A stretch of DNA of 38,225 bases from NCBI GenBank assembly GCA_030043865.1, contig JASHWZ010000177.1, forward strand, positions 1 through 38,225. Direction: 5' to 3'. The notes below the pieces were generated by a model. It made no database searches. It saw nothing but the letters and a program-made list of their open reading frames with translations, and was not told the DNA's origin. Position numbers and translations under genes: made by a program. This DNA is from Thermoplasmata archaeon (lineage in GTDB: Archaea; Thermoplasmatota; Thermoplasmata; Lutacidiplasmatales; UBA184). Shown here piece by piece: positions 7,330 to 14,644 of this stretch (within the stretch, counting starts at the first letter, position 1; every line of letters begins with the position of its first letter).

Positions 7330-8360
7330 GCCGTCGAGTGCCCCGCGACCGCGGAGTAGACGGCGACGTACTGCTCGACCACCCGGGGCCAGGAGTAGCG
7401 GGCCTCGGCACTCGCCCGCGCCGCGTCGCCCATCTGTCGTCGGAGCTCCGGCGTGCCGGCGAGACCTCGGGCCCGATCCTGGAGCCCCTGGACGAAGCGA
7501 TGAGGATCGTCGTCGGGAACGACCCAGCCGGTCTTCCCGTCCTCTACCGCGCCCTGAACGGCCGGTCCCCCGAGGACCGGCAGTCCGGACGCGAGCCCTT
7601 GCACGACGGCGCCCGAGAGGAGCTCGACCCGACTCGGATGGACTAGGAGGTCGCTTTCCGCGAACCGACGAGCGAGCTCCTCCGGGGGCAGCTCGCCCGT
7701 GATCTCGACGGCGTCTCCCGACGCGCGAACCCGTTCGGCGTACGCGGCATCGGGCGTCGGACCGACGAGCACGAATCGGAATCCCGTCCCCCGCAGGGCG
7801 GCCGCGGCGAGCTCCCACCGCTTGAAGGGGGCGACGACCCCCACCCCGAGGGCGACCGTGCCGGACCGACGCGCCCAGTCCGGGTGGAACCGCACCGCGT
7901 CGACGCCGAACGGGATCACGGCGATCGGACGGCGCGTCGTACCCACCGCCCGTTCCATGGTGCGGGCCAGCGGTTCCGTCAAGGCGACCGGCGCGGTGGC
8001 ACGACGTACGGCCCGGCGCTCGAGCCAGTATCCCCATCGGTGGCTCCAGCGATCGCGGAAGTACCAGTGGCGGGAGTGGGAGGTGTACACGAACGGAATT
8101 CCCTTCCCCGCGAGCCGGTTCCCGACGACCGGCGAATTCGCGTGGACGACGTCGTACCGCTCCGCGCGGAGCAGCCGTGGCAGCTGCCAGGCGAACGGGT
8201 ACTCGTCGCGCATCCGTCGGTGGCGGACCTGATTGACGACCACCGCGTCGTGTCCGGACGTGCGGAGCGCGGCCACAAGGTCGGCGATGAACCGTTCCGT
8301 GCCCCCGTACCCCGTGGGGGGGATCGGTTCGACTCCCCCACCGACCAGCACGATGCGCAC
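7326..8360 (-). CDS. Glycosyltransferase family 4
   Basis: 344-residue retaining GT-B glycosyltransferase. The N-terminal domain has PPTGYGGTERFIADLVAAL, typical of GT4 enzymes; VVHANSP and SHSRHWYF follow. The C-terminal nucleotide-sugar domain shows PFGVDAVRFHP, VGVVAPFKRWELAAAA, and HPSRVELLSGAVVQGLASGLPVLG; the usual E-x7-E motif is partly altered (VELLSGAVVQGLA). Cytoplasmic, no membrane helices. The start is GTG 8360, with a CCTTAAT box about 24-26 nt upstream. Its neighbours (epimerase and GT2) point to surface glycan or glycolipid assembly. Confidence 0.92.
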   Translation of the reverse strand: MRIVLVGGGVEPIPPTGYGGTERFIADLVAALRTSGHDAVVVNQVRHRRMRDEYPFAWQLPRLLRAERYDVVHANSPVVGNRLAGKGIPFVYTSHSRHWYFRDRWSHRWGYWLERRAVRRATAPVALTEPLARTMERAVGTTRRPIAVIPFGVDAVRFHPDWARRSGTVALGVGVVAPFKRWELAAAALRGTGFRFVLVGPTPDAAYAERVRASGDAVEITGELPPEELARRFAESDLLVHPSRVELLSGAVVQGLASGLPVLGGPAVQGAVEDGKTGWVVPDDDPHRFVQGLQDRARGLAGTPELRRQMGDAARASAEARYSWPRVVEQYVAVYSAVAGHSTA

Positions 8361-8380
8361 GGGTTCCCCACGGCCGCATT

Positions 8381-8390
8381 GAATTAAGGG
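8381..8390. promoter_or_regulatory. AT-rich box shared by the divergent GT4 and GT2 genes
   Basis: GAATTAAGGG (minus strand CCCTTAATTC) is the only AT-rich stretch in the 60-nt gap. It is about 24-26 nt from the GT4 GTG at 8360, ideal for a leaderless start. It is about 36 nt from the GT2 ATG at 8421, which instead carries a GGAG ribosome-binding site. Confidence 0.5.
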
Positions 8391-8420
8391 CTACCGGCGT
8401 TCTCTCTCGAAGGAGCGGAC

Positions 8421-9245
8421 ATGGGCACGGTGTGCGTGGAGATCGCCGTGCTCGACGACCGGCGGCTGCTCGACGCGCTCGACTCCCTCGCGGGCCAGCA
8501 CCGGCGCCCGGACCGGATCTTCATCGCGGGGTCGACGCGCAGCCCCGAAGAGCTCGTGGTCGCGGCGCGAACGCGGGTGCCCGGGGTGCCGACGGAGTTC
8601 GCGCGCTTTCCGGGGGGAGTCGTCGATGCACGCGCGGGCTCGCTCGCGCTCCTTCACGAGGAGACGACCGCGTTCTTGGACGCGGACGAGCGAGCGCCGC
8701 CGGAGTGGCTCGAGCGCGTGGTCGCCCCGATCGAGGCGGGCGCCGCCGAGTTCGCGGCGGGCCCGACCCGACCGTGGCGAGCGCCGTCCACGTCGGTCGA
8801 ACGGTACAACACGCTGCTCGAAGCGTCGATCTACCACGACCTGGTCCCCCGCCGCATCACCTACGTTCCGCTGCAGAACACCGCCTGGAAGACCTCGGTC
8901 CTCCGGGCGCTCGGATTCGACCCGCGCATCCCGTACGCTGAGGACCACGACCTCGAGAGCCGCGCGGCCAAGTCCGGGGCGCGGGGCGTCTTCGTGCCGG
9001 ACGCCTTCGTCTTCCATGACCAGGCCGATACCTCGAGCCTCTACCGATGGGCCCGGAAGCGCTACCGGTACCTCGTCGCGATGGCGATGTCGCTCCTCAA
9101 GAACGGAGAGCTCGGTGAGCGGCTCCACGAGCGACGCCCTCCCGTGGCGCACCCCTTGCGATACGTGGAATCCGCGATGAAACCGCTCGCGCTCCTCGAT
9201 GCGTCGGTCCGCTGGCGCCGGCTTCGCGGGTCCGCCGAAGCGTAG
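8421..9245 (+). CDS. Glycosyltransferase family 2
   Basis: 274-residue inverting GT-A glycosyltransferase. It has the DxD-type metal motif in FLDADERAPPEW (about residue 88), and the acidic catalytic-base region YAEDHDLESRAAKSG near residue 175, followed by a basic C-terminal helix. The N-terminal nucleotide-binding strands (VCVEIAVLDDRRLLDALDSL) are less typical than usual but fit. A GAAGGAGC ribosome-binding site lies just upstream of ATG 8421. Together with the divergent GT4 and the epimerase it forms a small surface-glycosylation group. Donor and acceptor are unknown. Confidence 0.88.
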   Translation: MGTVCVEIAVLDDRRLLDALDSLAGQHRRPDRIFIAGSTRSPEELVVAARTRVPGVPTEFARFPGGVVDARAGSLALLHEETTAFLDADERAPPEWLERVVAPIEAGAAEFAAGPTRPWRAPSTSVERYNTLLEASIYHDLVPRRITYVPLQNTAWKTSVLRALGFDPRIPYAEDHDLESRAAKSGARGVFVPDAFVFHDQADTSSLYRWARKRYRYLVAMAMSLLKNGELGERLHERRPPVAHPLRYVESAMKPLALLDASVRWRRLRGSAEA

Positions 9246-9261
9246 GATCGGATTCCTCCTC

Positions 9262-9272
9262 GGAAAACCTTA
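9262..9272 (+). promoter_or_regulatory. Candidate TATA box for the FKBP gene
   Basis: AAAACCTTAT lies about 30 nt before the ATG at 9298, consistent with leaderless transcription. It also argues for that ATG rather than earlier in-frame codons inside the GT2 gene. Confidence 0.55.
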
Positions 9273-9297
9273 TCCCGACCCCGGATTCGGCGGGGCC

Positions 9298-10227
9298 ATG
9301 CCTCCCGAAACGGCGCATCCGCACGGGGTGACGAAGTCGGGCGACATCGTCCGGCTCGACTACGACCTTTGGGCGGAAGGTGGCGGCCGGACCGACCTCA
9401 TCGACACCACGCACGCCGAGGTCGCGCAAGAGGCGAAGGTGTCGGTCCCCGACGGCCAGAAGTGGGGCCCCCGTCCGCATCTGATCGGCGGAGAGTACTT
9501 CCCCGGAGGGATCGAGTCGGCGCTGGTCGGCCTCAAGGTCGGCGAGGAGGTCGAGCGCGAATTCGCACCGGCCGAGGCGTTTGGGGAGCGGGACCCGAAT
9601 CTGATCGAGCTGTTCTCGATGCACGAGATCCAGCGTCTTCCCGAGATGCGACGGGAGGACGCGCACCTCGATGTCGGCACGGTGCTCACGATCGAGGGCC
9701 GACGCGGCCGGGTCGTAACGCTCACCGCGGCCCGCGTGCGCGTCGACTTCAACCCCGCGTTCGCCGGCCGTAAGGTGCGGGCCAAGTTCAAGGTCTTGGA
9801 CCGGATCACCGAGCCGGCCGAGCAGGTCCGCGCGATCCTCGAACTGCAGTACGGACGGGGCAGCGAGTTCCACGTCGAGGCGGACGGAAAGACGATCACG
9901 CTCCGGATCCCCGAGCGGTCGAAGTTCGACATCTCTTGGATGGCCGCCAAGCCCCGGGTCATCGACCGGTTGCGGACCCAGCTGCATCCCGCGACGATCC
10001 GGATCGTGGAGGAGTACGTCACCCCCGCCGAGAAGAAGGAGGAGACGGCGAAGCCGAAATCCTCCGGGGACGAGAAGGAGCCGGCCCACGAAGCTCACCG
10101 GGCGAAGACCGGAAAGGCCGAGGACAAGGACGAGGAGGGCACCCCCGCCGCCCACGAAGGCCGGGCCCACTCGAGCGCCAAAGCGGAGCCGAAGTCGTCC
10201 GCCGCCGCGGCCGAGCCGGATACCTGA
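9298..10227 (+). CDS. FKBP-type peptidyl-prolyl isomerase, long archaeal form
   Basis: 309-residue SlyD-like isomerase. The FKBP core opens with SGDIVRLDYDLWAEGG and continues with LIGGEYFPGGIESALVGLKVGEEVE, VEREFAPAEAFGERDPNLIELF. This is interrupted by the chaperone insert-in-flap domain and resumes with the strand VRVDFNPAFAGRKVRAKFKV. Residues from about 165 form an extra alpha/beta domain seen in long archaeal FKBPs. The last about 75 residues are a Lys/Glu/Ala-rich, low-complexity tail, likely disordered. The protein probably catalyses proline isomerisation and holds unfolded chains in the cytoplasm. Confidence 0.93.
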   Translation: MPPETAHPHGVTKSGDIVRLDYDLWAEGGGRTDLIDTTHAEVAQEAKVSVPDGQKWGPRPHLIGGEYFPGGIESALVGLKVGEEVEREFAPAEAFGERDPNLIELFSMHEIQRLPEMRREDAHLDVGTVLTIEGRRGRVVTLTAARVRVDFNPAFAGRKVRAKFKVLDRITEPAEQVRAILELQYGRGSEFHVEADGKTITLRIPERSKFDISWMAAKPRVIDRLRTQLHPATIRIVEEYVTPAEKKEETAKPKSSGDEKEPAHEAHRAKTGKAEDKDEEGTPAAHEGRAHSSAKAEPKSSAAAAEPDT

Positions 10228-10281
10228 ACCCCCACCCCCGGGGTCCTTTCCCCCTCGGGCCCCTACGGAACCAACCGGGGG

Positions 10282-10290
10282 CACTTGAAC
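10282..10290 (+). promoter_or_regulatory. Candidate promoter box for the first one-helix protein
   Basis: CACTTGAAC is centred 27 nt before ATG 10313. The identical nonamer occurs on the minus strand at 33177-33185, 26 nt before the start of the PD-(D/E)XK gene, so it looks like a local variant of the TATA element. Confidence 0.4.
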
Positions 10291-10312
10291 GCGGGCGCTC
10301 TCGTCGCATCCG

Positions 10313-10438
10313 ATGCCCGAGCCGACCCCACCCGTGCCGCTCTCGTTCTTGATCGCCACGTTCGGTGGAGCGGCCGTCGTCGCGATCCTGATTGTCTACT
10401 TCGGGCTCCACGGCCAGATCGGCGGGCCGATCCCGTAG
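10313..10438 (+). CDS. 41-residue single-helix membrane protein
   Basis: ATG at 10313 opens a 41-residue frame: a Pro-rich start (MPEPTPPVPLS), one hydrophobic helix (FLIATFGGAAVVAILIVYFG, about residues 12-31) and a short Gly/Pro tail. It contains no Lys and no Cys. A box identical to that of another gene (CACTTGAAC) lies 27 nt upstream, which supports a genuine leaderless gene. A second one-helix protein of nearly equal size follows 55 nt later. Such proteins are often minor subunits of membrane complexes such as terminal oxidases, but I do not recognise this one. Confidence 0.6.
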   Translation: MPEPTPPVPLSFLIATFGGAAVVAILIVYFGLHGQIGGPIP

Positions 10439-10464
10439 GTCCTCGGTGGGTCCGAGCCTAGGTC

Positions 10465-10472
10465 AGATAAAC
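10465..10472 (+). promoter_or_regulatory. Candidate TATA box for the second one-helix protein
   Basis: AGATAAAC lies about 26 nt before GTG 10494 and about 35 nt before ATG 10503. A leaderless start at the GTG would fit best; a short leader with the ATG is also possible. Confidence 0.4.
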
Positions 10473-10493
10473 CGCCACGCGGTCGAAGCCGCC

Positions 10494-10628
10494 GTGAACG
10501 AGATGGGAGTTCCCCGGGTCGCGGACCCGGACGGGCCATCGAACGTCGGCTGGTTCGCCGGGTTCGTCATCATCCTCGGGGTCCTCGCCGTCGGCGCCGT
10601 GCTGTGGTTCAGCCACCACCCGTTCTGA
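10494..10628 (+). CDS. 44-residue single-helix membrane protein
   Basis: From GTG 10494 (or ATG 10503, three codons later) runs a 41-44 residue protein: polar N-terminus with DPDGPSNVG, one hydrophobic helix (WFAGFVIILGVLAVGAVLWF), and the tail SHHPF. It has no Lys or Cys. It is paired with another tiny one-helix protein just upstream, and its end overlaps the convergent membrane methyltransferase gene by 20 nt. Function unknown; it could be a small subunit of a respiratory or other membrane complex. Confidence 0.6.
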   Translation: MNEMGVPRVADPDGPSNVGWFAGFVIILGVLAVGAVLWFSHHPF

Positions 10629-11175
10629 CCGCCCCGGGCGTTGCTCCGGCCGGGCGACGATACAGGTAGACGTCGGTCTCGGCGTCGTACGTCAGCGCGC
10701 GCCATCCGGGGATCTCGTGGCAGTGGCTCACGACCCTCGCGCCCGGCGGAAGCTCGGCCTCGAACTTCGACCGCAGCCGCTCCATCGCCCCGGGCCAGAG
10801 GAACGCCGTGACGACGCTGGCCGCTCGGAAGTCGAGCGAGTAGAAGTTCCCCCAACGGAGCTCGATGCGGTCGGCGAAGGGCCCGGCCGCCCGCCGTGCC
10901 TTCAAGACCAGGAACCGGATCGGCTCCACTTCGACCCCGACGACCCGTGCGCGGTAGGTACGGGCCGCGCGGAAGACGATCGCGCCGGTCCCCGCCCCGA
11001 GGTCGTACACCGTGTCGTTGGGGCCGACCTCGGCGAGCCGCAGCATCGCCTCGACCGAGCGACGGGGCGTGGGCTGGTAGCCGGCGCCGAACGCGAAGGA
11101 GGCGAAGACGAAGTACGCCACGACAGCGATCGCGCCGAGCACGACGGCCAGGAGGAGCGCCGGGTCGATGGACAT
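10609..11175 (-). CDS. Membrane-anchored FAM173/ATPSCKMT-like methyltransferase
   Basis: 188-residue class I SAM methyltransferase with an N-terminal membrane helix (residues about 6-27). It then has the pre-domain GYQPTPRRSVEAML (32-45), SAM motif I VYDLGAGTG (56-64) with acidic motif II GVEVEP (80-85), and a last part WPGAMERLRSKFEAELPPG and VVSHCHEIPGW. This order (helix, Pro-Thr pre-motif, DLGxGxG, LPPGARVVS) matches the FAM173 family. Its eukaryotic members trimethylate a lysine in ATP synthase subunit c or in the ADP/ATP carrier. It is third in the likely operon mcmA2-meaB-methyltransferase, 6 nt after meaB. Substrate unknown; a membrane protein lysine is a reasonable guess. Confidence 0.8.
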   Translation of the reverse strand: MSIDPALLLAVVLGAIAVVAYFVFASFAFGAGYQPTPRRSVEAMLRLAEVGPNDTVYDLGAGTGAIVFRAARTYRARVVGVEVEPIRFLVLKARRAAGPFADRIELRWGNFYSLDFRAASVVTAFLWPGAMERLRSKFEAELPPGARVVSHCHEIPGWRALTYDAETDVYLYRRPAGATPGAVRTGGG

Positions 11176-11181
11176 CGGGGT

Positions 11182-12144
11182 TCACCGGCGGCCGATCGTC
11201 TTGGCGAGCCGGTCCGCGACCGTGTGCGGGTCGAGCGTCCGCTCCACTACCTGGTCGACCCAGTGCCGGAGCGCCGGCTCGCGCTCGAGTCGCCCGGCGA
11301 GCTCTCGACCCACCTTCTCTCGTACGAGCTCGACCACCTCGGACGATACCCGACGGCGCTCGTCCGCGCGCCGGGCGCCCGATCGGTCGAGGAACTCCTC
11401 GTGTGCCGCGATCGCGGACCATAGGTCCTCGATCCCCGACGGCTGGGTCGTGGAGGTCGAGACGATCTTCGGTCGCCATCCCGAACGATCGCTCCCGAGG
11501 GCGACGAGCTCGACCAGGTCCCGGCGCGCGACGTCCGCGCCGGGCAGGTCGGCCTTGTTGACGCAGAAGACGTCCGCGATCTCGAAGAGGCCGGCCTTGA
11601 GGGTTTGGACCTCGTCGCCCAGGTGGGGCACGAGCACCACGACGCTCGTGGTGGCGACGTCGCGCACGGCCAGGTCGACCTGGCCGCTGCCGACCGTCTC
11701 GACCAAGATCACGTCGAACCCGGCGGCGTCGAGCAGCCGTGTGACCTCCCGCGTCGCCGCCGCCACTCCCCCGACCTCGCCTCGGCTCGCCATCGAGCGG
11801 AAGAACACGCCCGCATCGTCGGCGCGCCGATCGAAGCGGATCCGGTCGCCGAGTACCGAACCCCCGGAGTACGGGCTCGACGGGTCGACCGCTACGACCG
11901 CGACCGTCCGATCGAGCTCGCGAAGGCGCGCGACGAGCTGGTTGATGAGGCTCGATTTGCCGACCCCGAGGGGTCCGGTGACGCCGACCACGGGCTTGTT
12001 CCCGGTGCGGGGATAGAGCACCCGGGTGACCGGTGCGGCGGCGGGGTCGCCGTTTTCGACTTGAGAGATGACGCGGGCGAGCACGCGCCGGTCGCCGTTC
12101 ACGATCGCCCGAGCCGCGGGCGGCATCGGCCCGGCCCGCTTCAT
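11182..12144 (-). CDS. meaB: MeaB-type G3E GTPase chaperone of methylmalonyl-CoA mutase
   Basis: 320-residue P-loop GTPase of the MeaB/ArgK/MMAA group, which loads and protects adenosylcobalamin in methylmalonyl-CoA mutase. Motifs: Walker A GPLGVGKSS, switch region VDPSSPYSGGSVLGDR, ETVGSGQVD (the family usually has ETVGVGQSE), and base-specificity NKAD. The ATG overlaps the mcmA2 stop as ATGA, so translation is coupled to its partner. The large mutase subunit is not in this window. Confidence 0.95.
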   Translation of the reverse strand: MKRAGPMPPAARAIVNGDRRVLARVISQVENGDPAAAPVTRVLYPRTGNKPVVGVTGPLGVGKSSLINQLVARLRELDRTVAVVAVDPSSPYSGGSVLGDRIRFDRRADDAGVFFRSMASRGEVGGVAAATREVTRLLDAAGFDVILVETVGSGQVDLAVRDVATTSVVVLVPHLGDEVQTLKAGLFEIADVFCVNKADLPGADVARRDLVELVALGSDRSGWRPKIVSTSTTQPSGIEDLWSAIAAHEEFLDRSGARRADERRRVSSEVVELVREKVGRELAGRLEREPALRHWVDQVVERTLDPHTVADRLAKTIGRR

Positions 12145-12557
12145 GCCGCACTACGCGCGAGCCGCTGCGCGGTGGAAACGATCTCCTCGAGCGAAGTTCC
12201 GGGTCCGAAGATCGCCCGGATCCCGGCCTTCTTGAGCCGGCGCGCATCTTCGTCCGGAATAATCCCGCCCGCGAACACCGGGATGTCGGCGGCCTTCTCC
12301 TTCTTGAGGAGCGCGAGGACCTTCGGGAAGAGCGCCATGTGCGCGCCCGAGAGGATCGACAGCCCGATCAGGTCGACGTCCTCTTCGAGGGCGGCGCGGA
12401 CGATCTCCTCGGGGGTCTGCCGGAGGCCGGCGTAGATCACCTCGAACCCCGCGTCCCGCAGCGCTCGGGCGACGACCTTCGCGCCCCGGTCGTGCCCGTC
12501 CAGACCCGGCTTCGCGATCAGGACGCGGCGGGGGGAAACCTTCGTGTTCCGGGGCAT
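12141..12557 (-). CDS. mcmA2: Methylmalonyl-CoA mutase, B12-binding small subunit
   Basis: 138-residue cobalamin-binding domain present as its own gene, as in archaea with split mutases. It carries the B12 signature DGHDRG (D-x-H-x-x-G, residues 20-25), SILSGAH and the nucleotide-loop GGIIP. The mutase interconverts methylmalonyl-CoA and succinyl-CoA in propionate and branched-chain catabolism or in carbon assimilation. ATG 12557 follows a strong AGGAGGT ribosome-binding site, and the stop overlaps meaB (ATGA). Upstream in-frame reading belongs to the strand opposite the A24 peptidase gene and was discarded. Confidence 0.95.
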   Translation of the reverse strand: MPRNTKVSPRRVLIAKPGLDGHDRGAKVVARALRDAGFEVIYAGLRQTPEEIVRAALEEDVDLIGLSILSGAHMALFPKVLALLKKEKAADIPVFAGGIIPDEDARRLKKAGIRAIFGPGTSLEEIVSTAQRLARSAA

Positions 12558-12568
12558 GCGACCTCCTA
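12558..12568 (-). promoter_or_regulatory. Strong ribosome-binding site of mcmA2
   Basis: On the minus strand TAGGAGGTCGC directly precedes ATG 12557. It is one of the few perfect Shine-Dalgarno sequences in the window, where most first genes appear leaderless, and it fixes the start of mcmA2. Confidence 0.7.
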
Positions 12569-12634
12569 GCTCGAACGACGGGACCGGCGGAAAAAAGCTT
12601 TGGTGCGGGGTCCGCGTTCCGTCCGGCGGACGGC

Positions 12635-13570
12635 TTAGAGCAGCGAGATCAGGTCCACGACCAGGTTCCCCGCGAGCAGCGCGGCGACCGCCCCGGCGGC
12701 CAGGAGCACGAGGAACGGCACCTGCGGAGTGACCCAGACTCGGGCGATCCCTTTCTCTTCGAGCTCGCGAGCGATTCGTACTCGGGAGGCTCGATCCTCC
12801 GCGGACGTCTCGGCATCCATGTCGACCTCTTCCTCCGGGACGGCCGGGTCCCGCACCCAGACGAACCGATCCGGGAGCTCCCGGACGGCGAGAGAGTACC
12901 CCGAGAATCCGCGCGGGAACCGAAACTCGTGGCGGGCGACGTTGAGCGCCGCGAGACCGACCGGAATCACGATGGAGAGCAGCGCGGCGTCCATCAACAC
13001 GGTCACGGAGAACGGAACGACCGCGAGGAGGGTCGAGGCTCCGACGCTCTGCGGCAGGAGCGGGGTCGCGAACAGCGGAAGCACGACCCCCAGGATCATC
13101 AGCGCCTTCGCGTCGGCACCGCCATAGAGCACGCCGAGCTCGAAGAGCGCCCGGGCGAACAGCACGGTCGCGAAGACCGCGAAGACCGGGATCGGCACCG
13201 CGGACGGCCCGAACCCGTAGTGCACCGCCGCGACGATCACCGTGATCGAGACCGCGAGATACGCGCCCCCCTCGATCAGGTCCGCGTGGCGTTCGACCGT
13301 GGCGCCGAGTACCTCGTCCCACGGGAGCAGATGCTCGAGCACCCACGCCCCGACCACCAGCCAGAGCCCCCACGCGAGCGTGCCGTCCGGGAGGAGGAGC
13401 GCACCGCCGAGCAGTACCCCCGCGACGCCCATCAGCTGCCACAAGCGGTCGGTCACCTCTCGTTCCTTCCAGTCCGCGTAGGCGGCGTACGCGAAACCCC
13501 CGAGGAGTACTACCAGCTGGGCACCGAGGATCGCCGGCCCGAGCCCCAGCAGTTCGCTCCACCCCCCGAT
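12635..13570 (-). CDS. A24 family prepilin/preflagellin peptidase, probable non-standard start
   Basis: Polytopic aspartic protease that trims class III signal peptides of archaellins and pilins. The second catalytic Asp is clear in GGADAKAL (about residue 112 when counted from GTG 13456). The first Asp and helix lie upstream of that GTG: the frame reads FAYAAYADWKEREV, the family's D-x-K-x-R-E-V element, preceded by a hydrophobic helix. That region has no in-frame ATG, GTG or TTG before the frame runs into the neighbouring gene region. An in-frame ATC at 13570-13568 lies about 27 nt from a CCCTTAAG box and is my tentative start (311 aa). If GTG 13456 were used, the enzyme would lack Asp1. 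A basecalling error is possible. Confidence 0.8.
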   Translation of the reverse strand: MGGWSELLGLGPAILGAQLVVLLGGFAYAAYADWKEREVTDRLWQLMGVAGVLLGGALLLPDGTLAWGLWLVVGAWVLEHLLPWDEVLGATVERHADLIEGGAYLAVSITVIVAAVHYGFGPSAVPIPVFAVFATVLFARALFELGVLYGGADAKALMILGVVLPLFATPLLPQSVGASTLLAVVPFSVTVLMDAALLSIVIPVGLAALNVARHEFRFPRGFSGYSLAVRELPDRFVWVRDPAVPEEEVDMDAETSAEDRASRVRIARELEEKGIARVWVTPQVPFLVLLAAGAVAALLAGNLVVDLISLL

Positions 13571-13593
13571 GGGGCTTGCGACGGCGGGCCCTC

Positions 13594-13603
13594 CTCTTAA
13601 GGG
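13594..13603 (-). promoter_or_regulatory. Candidate TATA box for the A24 peptidase gene
   Basis: CCCTTAAGAG on the minus strand is identical to the ten bases in front of the ABC ATPase gene (30778-30787). In the latter the start ATG is 26-29 nt away. The equivalent distance here falls on the ATC at 13570. Confidence 0.5.
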
Positions 13604-13671
13604 CAGGGCCGGGAAGGCAGTCGCGTGTCGGTCGAGTGTCTTTTCTACTGCGCGCCCGCTAGCAATGGGCG

Positions 13672-14610
13672 ATGGGCGCCCCGGCGAGCGGCAGCGGAAG
13701 CCCCCCGGCCGCGATGATGCCGCCCGCAGCCCCGCCCGCGTCGCCGCCCGGGCGACGGTCGCGCCGGTGGGTCGTACCGGTCGTCGCGGCCGTGGTCGTG
13801 GTCATCGTGATCGTTGCGGCACTCTTCGCGACCGGGGTACTCCACCTCGGCTCGAGCGCCTCGAACGCGTCGTACGAGACCTTCTCCCAAGCCGAGGGGG
13901 TCGCGTCGGGGAACGCGGGGTCGGTCGCCGGCAACCCGTGGTTCGCGGCCGTCGGCGCGGGGGTCGCGACCCCGACGTCCGTCCTCGAGCCGGTGGCCAA
14001 CTTCACCTCGCTGCTCGACTCGTTCGGTTGCACGATCACCTGGACCCACGGTGAGCCGACGAACCTCGTGGTCCCGTCCACCCCGTCCAACGCGGCGACC
14101 GGGACCGCGGCGTACTGGACGTTCGGGTTCAAGAACTCGACCGACGCCCTCCTCATCGAGACCGTCTCGCTCGGAATTCCCTCGGCGCTCTTGGTCGCGA
14201 ACGGCACCGACTGCGAGAGCATCGTCGCGTACCTCGCGCCGTTCCCCTCGACCGTGCTCAACTCTCCCGCGATCGTCACGGCGGCGAACCAGGCCGGCGG
14301 CGCGACGTTCCTCGGAACGTATTCGAACGCGACCCGCGCCTGGGGAGCGATCGGCGGGATCGAGCTCGGCAGCCTCGCCACGACCTCGCCCGTCTGGGAG
14401 GTAACGTACACCTCGTGCACGTTCCCGGCGTACTCGGGGGAGACGGGCGCCACGTTCAACGCGACGGTGGCGGGTCTCACCGGCGTCGTCTCCAACAGCT
14501 CCACCGAGACCGGCGCCTGCGGCCTGACGGTGCCCACGACCCTGGTCACCCCGCTCGGCGCCGCGCTCTCGGCGGTGTCGGCACCAGCCCCCGCCCGAAA
14601 AGCTATTTAA
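13672..14610 (+). CDS. Membrane-anchored extracellular protein, unknown function
   Basis: 312 residues. The Pro/Ala/Ser-rich N-terminus ends in GRRSRRW, followed by a membrane helix of about residues 33-54. The rest is a Thr/Ser/Ala-rich outside domain with several N-glycosylation sequons (NAS, NFT, NST, NGT, NAT, NSS) and a few Cys that could pair. It carries a Lys/Arg-flanked anchor but no clear class III (prepilin) cleavage site, so I do not call it a pilin despite the adjacent divergent A24 peptidase. No family recognised. An AT-rich stretch (CTTTTCTACT near 13638-13647) about 30 nt before the ATG may be its promoter. Surface role inferred. Confidence 0.8.
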   Translation: MGAPASGSGSPPAAMMPPAAPPASPPGRRSRRWVVPVVAAVVVVIVIVAALFATGVLHLGSSASNASYETFSQAEGVASGNAGSVAGNPWFAAVGAGVATPTSVLEPVANFTSLLDSFGCTITWTHGEPTNLVVPSTPSNAATGTAAYWTFGFKNSTDALLIETVSLGIPSALLVANGTDCESIVAYLAPFPSTVLNSPAIVTAANQAGGATFLGTYSNATRAWGAIGGIELGSLATTSPVWEVTYTSCTFPAYSGETGATFNATVAGLTGVVSNSSTETGACGLTVPTTLVTPLGAALSAVSAPAPARKAI

Positions 14611-14612
14611 AT
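14603..14612 (+). promoter_or_regulatory. TATA box of the S6e-aIF2 gamma-Trm112 operon
   Basis: CTATTTAAAT is the best TATA match in the region. It physically overlaps the stop codon of the upstream surface-protein gene (TAA at 14608-14610). It lies about 37 nt before ATG 14645, leaving a leader of roughly 10 nt. Confidence 0.7.
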
Positions 14613-14644
14613 ACCCTCCAAGTGCGCGGCCGCACCCACCGCTC

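Noticed and set aside
10313..10628. One-helix proteins as substrates of the neighbouring FAM173-like methyltransferase
   Set aside because: Neither protein contains a lysine, and the methyltransferase is convergent rather than in the same operon.
13672..14610. Pilin substrate of the adjacent A24 peptidase
   Set aside because: No class III cleavage motif at the start of the hydrophobic segment; the helix is an ordinary anchor after an Arg-rich stretch.
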